Shown here: piece by piece, positions 34,023-39,934 of the stretch
Layout: each line of letters begins with the position of its first letter
How positions within the stretch are numbered: position 1 is the first letter of the stretch
Assembly: GCA_947573605.1 (NCBI GenBank)
Contig: CANPGM010000033.1
Coordinates: forward strand, 1-39,934
Reading direction: 5' to 3'
DNA from: an uncultured Roseburia sp.
GTDB lineage: Bacteria > Bacillota > Clostridia > Lachnospirales > Lachnospiraceae
DNA length: 39,934 bases
Notes under the pieces: generated by a model
The model's database searches: none
The model's input: the letters and a program-made list of their open reading frames with translations, nothing else
What the model was told of the DNA's origin: nothing
Position numbers and translations under genes: made by a program

Positions 34023-34895
34023 CTATTCAAAATAATACAGATATACATCTTCCAAATCAATGTTGTCTTTTACGCGCTCAAACGCCTCCGGCAGGTCGTC
34101 TCCTACAATCCGAAGCGCAAGTCCTTCGCTCCGCTGTCTTATATTCCCCACTTTATATTTCTGCTGCAACGCGCCCACCTCGTCAATGCTGCACAAAACC
34201 TCCGCAACCTTTCCTTCGAGCCGTCTTATAAGCGCCTGCGGCGTATTAACCGCGACAAGCCCGCCGTTTTTCATTAACAGCACCTGATCGGCGATGCATT
34301 CAATATCGCTCACTACATGCGTAGCAAACAAGATAATCCTATTTTTTGACAGTTCCGCAATATAATTACGGATTCCAATCCGTTCTTTTGGGTCCAGCCC
34401 GGCAGTCGGCTCGTCCAAGATCAAAATTCGGGGATCGCCAAGCAGCGCCTGTGCCAGAAGCACACGCTGTTTCATCCCTCCCGAAAAGCCGCCGATTTTT
34501 TTATATGCCGCTTCGCTTAAATGAACCACCTCCAGAAGCTCGTCTATCTGCGCGGCAGCCTGTTTTTTCCCAATTCCTTTTAACTCCGCCATATATTTTA
34601 AAAACGCCTTCGGGGAAAAATCTTCATAAAACCCCTGCTGCTGCGGCATATAACCGATCAGACTCCGAAATTTTTCCTTCAGCTTTAAGATATCCACGCC
34701 GTCGTAACAGATCCGCCCTCCCGCCGCTCCGTCGTCCCGTTTCAGATTGTCGGTAATCAGGTTAATCAATGTACTTTTCCCGGCTCCGTTCGCGCCCAGG
34801 ATTCCGTAAATCCCCTGTTCAAACGTAACGGAAAAATGATTCAGCGCCGTTACGCTTCCAAATGTCTTTGTCACATCTTTCATTTCCAGTTTCAT
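34023..34895 (-). CDS. ABC transporter ATP-binding protein
   Basis: 290 residues. Walker A GANGAGKST (33-41), Q-loop region YMPQQQGFYEDFS, signature FSGGMKQR, Walker B RILILDEPTAGLD, and switch His in FATHVVSDIE; a C-terminal ~70-residue extension follows, as in drug/antibiotic-export ATPases. It follows the large permease by 13 bases and is the last gene of the lipoprotein cluster. Substrate unknown. Confidence 0.93.
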   Translation of the reverse strand: MKLEMKDVTKTFGSVTALNHFSVTFEQGIYGILGANGAGKSTLINLITDNLKRDDGAAGGRICYDGVDILKLKEKFRSLIGYMPQQQGFYEDFSPKAFLKYMAELKGIGKKQAAAQIDELLEVVHLSEAAYKKIGGFSGGMKQRVLLAQALLGDPRILILDEPTAGLDPKERIGIRNYIAELSKNRIILFATHVVSDIECIADQVLLMKNGGLVAVNTPQALIRRLEGKVAEVLCSIDEVGALQQKYKVGNIRQRSEGLALRIVGDDLPEAFERVKDNIDLEDVYLYYFE

Positions 34896-34908
34896 GTCCG
34901 CCTGCCTC

Positions 34909-37086
34909 CTATCCCAAACACCAGTTACGGTAAGAACGCCAGATACCGCATATCAGCACAGCCGCGGAAAAAACGCTGCCCGCAAGAAACAGCCAGGCAA
35001 TATTTGCCGCCGCAATCAACAGATACGTCACAGAAAACGCAATAATAAAAACCGGTATGTACATTTGATTTCTCACCTTTCGGTTCGAAGAAACGAAAAG
35101 CGTCAAACCCGCTGCGCCAAAAACCGTAAGTCCCTTATAAAGAATCGTTAAGATCCAGAACGCAAGAAGCGAAACAGATCCGTTATTATGCGCCAGGAAT
35201 GAAACGCTTTGAATCGGCGCCGCAAGGTACGGCGTGCGATAGCGCGAAAGCAGCCAAATCAGATTTCCTCCGCAAAATGTAGCGAGCACAAACGCCGTCA
35301 GAAACAGGCAGCAGTATATCTTCCTTCTCCATACCCATCTTATCCCCCGCCCGGAACTCTTTAGAAGCGGCAGCATAGCCGACTGCTTTTCAATCCCGAA
35401 AACCTGAGACGCCATAACGACGGCAACTGCAATCATCACAATTCCCAGAACCGTTTCCCGAAAAAAACTGTTCCGCCCCAGTATCTCATTGTAGCCGCGG
35501 TCGGACATCGCATATATTTCAATCCCTTTCGTCTGATAAAGCCTCTCTCTTGCTTCCTGCTTTTCATAATATTCTTTCAGATAAAGGCGAAGCGTCTCCG
35601 CCTTGCCCAAAAGAGAAGAAACCTCAAACACCTGATCCTCCGAAAGCCTTCCCTCCCGGATTGCTTCCTGCATATCCGCCGCCTCCCGGATATATTCCTC
35701 CCGCTGCCTTTCTAAATCGGCGATATATTCGTTAAAAACAGTCCAGTCCGCGCCGCCGTAATTCAGATACGCCTCGTCCATACTTTTTTGCACGCCGGGA
35801 AACGTTACCTCCGTCCTTACGGATATATAACGGCAAACCGCAATTCCGCAGATAAGGAAAAACAGCCCCCTTTTGCAGATCAGAATCTTATAGCCCTCTT
35901 TCATCGAAAATGTAAGCCGTTCCAGCGCCTTCTGCGCCGCTTTTTGCGCCGGATCCAAAAGCCTGGCCAAAAACGTTCCTCTGCGCGGATACTGCCTCTC
36001 GTAAATTACCGCCGTAAGGCCGAGACATCCAATGATAAGCGCTGCCTCTATCCAGAAAAGGACCGTCCCGGCGGATACCGCACGACGAAACAAATTTAAA
36101 TTCTGATACTCTTTGTCCAATGCCGCACAGTCAAAAATCCGCATAAAGTTAAGATAGCGAAACAGTTTGAAATTACTGCTTACTGAAATTCGCTGCATAA
36201 ATTGAAATTCCAGGTAAAAAAACGACAGCAGAAGCACAACCGCCAGATTTCTGTTCCGAAGCAGCGTAAAAATCAGATAAGCAAAAAATACAAGCGCCAG
36301 CGCCGCAAGGATACTTTTCCCTGCAAAAAGGCACAAATAAAGGCCTTTGGATACAGGGTACGTATATTTCGCGTATGCCTCTATAGACTGAATCACTCCC
36401 CCAAAATCATCCGCTCCGTAAAACAGACAGGATAAACACAGATTCGTAAGAAAACAAAGCAAATAGAAAGCGGCAGTAATCACCGATAAAGAAAACCCAC
36501 GATTTAAGACCAGCCGATACCGCCCGTTTTTCGTCGCGTGCGCGACCTGCCACATCCCGTTGTCCCGTTCTTTGAATACCTCATACAGAACGTATATCAC
36601 AAATGCCGCAGCAAAATAGGAAAGCCAGGTAAACTCCAGCGTATGAAATGTGGCCCGGTCTCTTTCCAGTACGGGCTTAAGGCCCCTTACTCTTTCAAAA
36701 TCCTCAGCCGTGCGGATAATATTATGATAGGTATAACTGTCCGGTTCCTGAAAAATACGAAAACGCTCTGCCCGCTTTGCATTTTGAAAAACCGCCTCTA
36801 TCCGTTCCTCGTAGCCCGCCAGATACCGAAGCTTTCCCAGAAGCTTTGCATACGGACCGGCCTGCTCTACGGCCGACCCGGCCTCTGCTTCCGCTTTGGA
36901 AAGCGCCGCGTCAGGAGAAAGCTTCCGATACTCTTCTATAAGCAGATTATATTCTTTGTTCTGCCGCTGCATTTCCTGCAATCCCGTCTCCTGCATCTGA
37001 AACCCGATAAACGCAACAGATTGAAACAGATAAATCAAAACGCCGAATAACAATACTTTTTTACTTAGCAGCCTGTGAAACTCCAT
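34909..37086 (-). CDS. Large ABC-2 type permease, two-module
   Basis: 725 residues. The true start is 37086 (MEFHRLLSKKVLLFG), with GGGGAGGA 4 bases upstream; the frame extends uselessly to 37149. An N-terminal helix, then a long extracellular loop rich in Glu/Arg (about 25-155), five or six helices (160-380), a second helix with another extracellular loop (about 405-550), and a last group of helices (555-720). This is the layout of a tandem ABC-2 exporter. It lies between the lipoprotein genes and the ATPase and is co-directional with both. The family is common in Clostridia but I know of no assigned substrate. Confidence 0.85.
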   Translation of the reverse strand: MEFHRLLSKKVLLFGVLIYLFQSVAFIGFQMQETGLQEMQRQNKEYNLLIEEYRKLSPDAALSKAEAEAGSAVEQAGPYAKLLGKLRYLAGYEERIEAVFQNAKRAERFRIFQEPDSYTYHNIIRTAEDFERVRGLKPVLERDRATFHTLEFTWLSYFAAAFVIYVLYEVFKERDNGMWQVAHATKNGRYRLVLNRGFSLSVITAAFYLLCFLTNLCLSCLFYGADDFGGVIQSIEAYAKYTYPVSKGLYLCLFAGKSILAALALVFFAYLIFTLLRNRNLAVVLLLSFFYLEFQFMQRISVSSNFKLFRYLNFMRIFDCAALDKEYQNLNLFRRAVSAGTVLFWIEAALIIGCLGLTAVIYERQYPRRGTFLARLLDPAQKAAQKALERLTFSMKEGYKILICKRGLFFLICGIAVCRYISVRTEVTFPGVQKSMDEAYLNYGGADWTVFNEYIADLERQREEYIREAADMQEAIREGRLSEDQVFEVSSLLGKAETLRLYLKEYYEKQEARERLYQTKGIEIYAMSDRGYNEILGRNSFFRETVLGIVMIAVAVVMASQVFGIEKQSAMLPLLKSSGRGIRWVWRRKIYCCLFLTAFVLATFCGGNLIWLLSRYRTPYLAAPIQSVSFLAHNNGSVSLLAFWILTILYKGLTVFGAAGLTLFVSSNRKVRNQMYIPVFIIAFSVTYLLIAAANIAWLFLAGSVFSAAVLICGIWRSYRNWCLG

Positions 37087-37136
37087 GAAATCCTCCCCTG
37101 ATCTTCTTTGCATCTCAAATCTGTGCCGGCTGCTCT

Positions 37137-37189
37137 GCCGCCTTTCCAAAACAGCCGTTGCTGAAAGCCTTACAATTTCTCTTCACGCT
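37137..37189 (-). repeat. Stop-codon-associated repeat, copy 3 (lipoprotein 1)
   Basis: Plus-strand GCCGCCTTTCCAAAACAGCC ... TTTCTCTTCACGCT, matching 9504-9557 and 9066-9120. Unlike those copies it encodes the last residues REEKL and the stop codon of lipoprotein 1. The transcript can pair CGGCTG with CAGCCG. Confidence 0.55.
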
Positions 37190-38384
37190 CCGGACGCAGC
37201 ACCGTCCATTCTACATTTGGGTTGGTAATATCGGAGCTTTTGATATAGGACCAGAACACTCCCTCCCCCTGCACAAACATCCTCATTATCATATATTCAC
37301 CGTCAGTAAGATCCACATAATCGGCGCTCGCGCCTATCTCATTGACCGTTTCGCCCTCCAGCGTACAGACAAAAACCTTACGCTCCGTTTCTCCGTTATA
37401 AAACACCCGGGTTTCCACGTTGTCCAGATAAAGGTATGTCCCGTCCCACGCAAGGGAAACATACATCGTTTCCTCGTCGCACGCCCTGATTTTCTCCTTT
37501 TCACCGGTTTCCATATCGTATAGATACAGCCCGTCCTTTGGAACGGCGTAGACCAGCTTTCCGTCTCCGACAAGCGTATACGAAGTAATGGCCTCTTCGA
37601 GCACGGCTTCTGTTTTTCCGGTATCCATGTCGTATCTCATCAGGTACTCTTTGTAGACCCCGTCTTCTTCTGCCGTCACCTGTCGGAAAAACAGGCTTCT
37701 GTTCAGCGCCATCAGCGAAAAGGAAACGGAAGCATTCCGGCCGATGAAAGAATAAACTTCTGTGATTTCCTTCGTCCTTAAATCAATCTTATATAAGCTG
37801 ACAGTACGCTCTTCCTCCAGCGCCGTGTCCGGATCGTCATAGGTATAGTAAACCGTATCCTCGTCCGCAAACACATATTTATAATAAGTCCCATAGTTCG
37901 GCGCCTGGCCAATTTTCACCAGCTTTTCATGGACGCTTCCGTCCCCGCTTATTCGGGAAAGCGTCACGTCATAGGTTGACCTGTCGTATTCCAGCAGATA
38001 AATAAAACCGTTATGCCATCGGATGGAAGAATGCATCGCGCATTCCACATAGGCGTCGCAGGAATGCAGCATCGGATGAAAAACGGAATCCTCTCTATGG
38101 CTGCAGTCCGGCTTGCTGCACAGATAGGTTTCCTCCCCGCTGTCCTTGCTGATATAGGTCAGGTAGCTGCCGTCGCCTCCGTCACCAAACGCCATCTGCA
38201 GCGTATAATAGCCGTCCGGCGCAGCGGTTATTTTATTATAGCTGTTAAAATAAATGCTTTCTTTACTGCTTCCCGTTATATTTTCCAGGCCGGCTCTTTC
38301 TGTTTCCGTCTGCTGCCCCACGGGTCCGCATCCGGCGGACAGACAGAAAACCAGTAACAGAGCGGCTATACGCTTTTTCCCCAT
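37170..38384 (-). CDS. Lipoprotein 1 of a tandem paralogous set (propeller-like)
   Basis: 404 residues. Signal peptide with lipobox LSAGC (Cys19), so membrane-anchored on the outside. The mature part is beta-rich with regular DGxYYxx/YLY-type strands resembling a beta-propeller (DUF5050-like). A conserved segment, LCSKPDCSH with further Cys in HSCDAYVECAM, may form disulfides or bind metal. Well related to lipoprotein 2 throughout (ISGDGSVHEK, KIGQAPNYG, KTEAVLEE, VPKDGLYLYDM, VEWTVLRPE). It ends REEKL, five residues longer than its paralogs. GGAGG is 7 bases before the ATG; 25 bases after lipoprotein 2. The nearby ABC exporter suggests a joint envelope function, not proven. Confidence 0.8.
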   Translation of the reverse strand: MGKKRIAALLLVFCLSAGCGPVGQQTETERAGLENITGSSKESIYFNSYNKITAAPDGYYTLQMAFGDGGDGSYLTYISKDSGEETYLCSKPDCSHREDSVFHPMLHSCDAYVECAMHSSIRWHNGFIYLLEYDRSTYDVTLSRISGDGSVHEKLVKIGQAPNYGTYYKYVFADEDTVYYTYDDPDTALEEERTVSLYKIDLRTKEITEVYSFIGRNASVSFSLMALNRSLFFRQVTAEEDGVYKEYLMRYDMDTGKTEAVLEEAITSYTLVGDGKLVYAVPKDGLYLYDMETGEKEKIRACDEETMYVSLAWDGTYLYLDNVETRVFYNGETERKVFVCTLEGETVNEIGASADYVDLTDGEYMIMRMFVQGEGVFWSYIKSSDITNPNVEWTVLRPEREEKL

Positions 38385-38409
38385 ATGAAACCTCCAAATT
38401 CTTTTCGCA

Positions 38410-39606
38410 TTATTCCGGACGCAGCACCGTCCATTCTACATCCGGATTGACAACATCGGAGCCTTTGATATAGGCCCAGGAAGGGAGAGACCCGTCCACA
38501 TACAGTTTTATAAGAATATAATCGCCGTCGCAAAGCTGTGCATAATCCATGCCCCCTTTAAGCTCGTTTACCGTTTCGCCCTCCAGCGTACAGACAAATA
38601 TTTTTCTTTTCGATTCTGTGTCATAGAATATCCTGTTCTGAAGATTCTCCAGATACAGGTATGTCCCGTCCCATGCCAGATTAACGTACATTGTCTCATC
38701 ATCGCACGATCTGATCTTTTCCGTCAGCCCTGTCCCCATATCATATAAATACAGTCCGTCTTTTGGCACGGAATAAACCAGTTTTCCATTTCCTACAAGT
38801 GTATAAGAAGTAATGACCTCTTCGAGCACGGCTTCTGTTTTTCCGGTATCCATATCATATTTCATCAGATATTGTTGATAAACATTATCCTCCTTTGTTA
38901 CCTGCATAAAGAACAAACTTCTGTTCAGTATCATTAACGAATAAGAGACAGATGCATTCGGACCGCTGTATGTATAAACAGGCGTAATCTCCTTTGTTTT
39001 CAGATCAACCTGATTCAGACTGACAGTGCATTCCATTCCTGCTGTCTCCGGATCATCATACGTCATATATATGGTTTCATCATCCGCAATCACATATTTA
39101 TAATATGCTCCGTAATTCGGCGCCTGGCCAATTTTCATCACCTTTTCATGGACGCTGCCGTCTCCGCTTATCCTGACAAGCGTTACGTCGTAAGTCTCCT
39201 TATCATATTCCAGCACATACACATAACCGTTATACCACTGCACAGACTCCATCATCGGGCAGTGCAGATAGGCGTCGCAGGATTCGATGGGGCAGCGAAA
39301 GAACGAATCATCCACATGGCTGCAGTCCGGTTTGCTGCACAGAAACGTTTCTTTTCCGCTGTTTTTATCAATATAAGATAAATACCCGTTTCCGTCTGAC
39401 ATTCCTACATTTGTTTGCAAATAATAGCCATCCGGGCTGGCAGCCACATTGCGGTAACTGTTAAAGTAAATGCTTTCGTTACTGCTTACAGCTATATTTT
39501 TCATTCCGGAGCCTCCGTCTCTTTCCTTTTGTTTCGGCAGACTGCATCCCATCAAAAGGCAAAACACTGCCAGTAAAACAATACTATATTTTTTCTTTTT
39601 CCTCAT
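38410..39606 (-). CDS. Lipoprotein 2 of the tandem set
   Basis: 398 residues. Lipobox LLMGC (Cys21) after MRKKKKYSIVLLAVFC. Same beta-rich body and LCSKPDCSH cysteine motif as lipoprotein 1, ending RPE. Middle and C-terminal thirds are the most alike; the region just after the lipobox and the last 40 residues vary. 12 bases upstream lies the doubtful 65-codon frame at 39619-39816. Confidence 0.8.
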   Translation of the reverse strand: MRKKKKYSIVLLAVFCLLMGCSLPKQKERDGGSGMKNIAVSSNESIYFNSYRNVAASPDGYYLQTNVGMSDGNGYLSYIDKNSGKETFLCSKPDCSHVDDSFFRCPIESCDAYLHCPMMESVQWYNGYVYVLEYDKETYDVTLVRISGDGSVHEKVMKIGQAPNYGAYYKYVIADDETIYMTYDDPETAGMECTVSLNQVDLKTKEITPVYTYSGPNASVSYSLMILNRSLFFMQVTKEDNVYQQYLMKYDMDTGKTEAVLEEVITSYTLVGNGKLVYSVPKDGLYLYDMGTGLTEKIRSCDDETMYVNLAWDGTYLYLENLQNRIFYDTESKRKIFVCTLEGETVNELKGGMDYAQLCDGDYILIKLYVDGSLPSWAYIKGSDVVNPDVEWTVLRPE

Positions 39607-39618
39607 CCTGATACCCCG

Positions 39619-39816
39619 CTAAAATATCTGCTCCTGCTCTATGGTAATTATAAATGCAATACTTCTACCCACTCTTGACAAGGTCATACACGCCGCAGCC
39701 ATGATAGTTCGCCAATTTGCTACGTTATCCTCAACCGTCTGTCTTGCAAAGCGACGAAATCTCATGATTGAGGTCCGAAGAGCGGAATGAGATAAATTGT
39801 GCGTTCTGCAAGGCAC
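39619..39816 (-). CDS. Doubtful 65-residue ORF between lipoproteins 3 and 2
   Basis: GTG-initiated frame MPCRTHNLSHSALRTS...IIT-IEQEQIF, Arg-rich first half, hydrophobic Ala/Met stretch later. It has no good ribosome binding site, and the opposite strand is open too (29 codons starting at the plus-strand ATG near 39701). It could be a real small gene or a conserved non-coding insert read as protein. The product is not recognised. Confidence 0.25.
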   Translation of the reverse strand: MPCRTHNLSHSALRTSIMRFRRFARQTVEDNVANWRTIMAAACMTLSRVGRSIAFIITIEQEQIF

Positions 39817-39840
39817 TTGCGAGCATTCGTGCTTCTCTCG

Positions 39841-39934
39841 CTACTCCGGACGCAGCACCGTCCATTCTACGTTTGGGTCGGTAATATCGGAGCTTTTGAT
39901 ATAGGACCAGAACACTCCCTCCCCCTGCACAAAC
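39841..39934 (-). CDS. Lipoprotein 3, C-terminal end only (5' part outside window)
   Basis: Only the last 30 codons are in view (FVQGEGVFWSYIKSSDITDP, then NVEWTVLRPE and stop). The nucleotides 39844-39934 match 37188-37278 of lipoprotein 1 at 89 of 91 positions, far closer than either is to lipoprotein 2, so a third tandem copy with recent duplication or conversion. Confidence 0.85.
   Translation of the reverse strand, partial: FVQGEGVFWSYIKSSDITDPNVEWTVLRPE

Noticed and set aside
36538-37050. 170-codon plus-strand frame
   Set aside because: Antisense to the well-supported ABC permease; no RBS and no recognisable motif.
32822-37086. GntR, the two ABC sets and the lipoproteins as one regulon or operon
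   Set aside because: The GntR operon has its own promoter and terminator, and the small membrane gene with promoter and terminator lies between the two ABC sets; no operator-like array was found elsewhere in the window.
1-39934. CRISPR array, tRNA or rRNA genes, phage or plasmid functions
   Set aside because: No regularly spaced repeats, no cloverleaf or rRNA-like sequence, and no integrase, transposase or replication gene was seen on either strand.

Overview
The window looks like a chromosomal segment of a Clostridia (Bacillota), most likely a Lachnospiraceae-type gut anaerobe. The evidence is strong purine-rich Shine-Dalgarno sequences, moderate GC with an A/T-rich intergenic background, a stand-alone AICAR transformylase next to a PurO-type IMP cyclohydrolase, the UPF0210/ACT pair, a PolA without proofreading residues, and lipoproteins carrying an LCSKPDCSH motif. 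The genus is inference. No rRNA, tRNA, CRISPR array, phage or transposase gene was seen.

Layout. (1) 1-5446, minus: a very large secreted PHP-type (CehA/McbA-like) metallohydrolase that runs off the left edge. (2) 5638-18466, minus: a long housekeeping block read as 4HBT thioesterase, aminopeptidase P, polA, a coaE-FtsA-like fusion, a YycJ/WalJ-like metallo-hydrolase, an ACT protein, a UPF0210 protein, purO and the AICAR transformylase. A good promoter lies at 18524-18552 and a hairpin follows the last gene. (3) 18695-18805: a 36-residue tyrosine-rich gene absent from ordinary ORF cut-offs. (4) 19099-22638, plus: a two-receiver response regulator and a PocR hybrid histidine kinase with receiver and Hpt domains, ending at a strong bidirectional terminator. 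(5) 22769-30098, minus: LTA-synthase-like sulfatase, YfhO-like membrane protein, and a double solute-binding/degenerate GGDEF/EAL protein, apparently one operon with an extended -10 promoter and a long 5' hairpin. (6) 30374-33268, minus: an XRE regulator, then a GntR(YtrA-type)-ABC ATPase-permease operon with a clear promoter/operator. (7) 33539-33721: a small two-helix membrane protein with its own promoter and terminator. (8) 34023-39934, minus: three tandem paralogous lipoproteins (the third cut by the window edge), a large ABC-2 permease and an ABC ATPase.

The less expected signal is between the genes. A ~92-bp repeat occurs twice, each time ending inside the first codons of a gene (ACT and polA) and carrying a hairpin, the ribosome binding site and an in-frame upstream ATG. 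A second, shorter module (GC hairpin, then AGAATGRGAGGAAG-like sequence, then start codon) precedes purH, purO and the 36-residue gene; related hairpins precede coaE and the response regulator. A third ~55-bp family sits exactly at stop codons (metallo-hydrolase, ACT, lipoprotein 1). Together these look like small repeats specialised for the edges of genes, possibly affecting translation or mRNA stability. This is the best candidate here for something poorly described; the lipoprotein-ABC cluster is the second.
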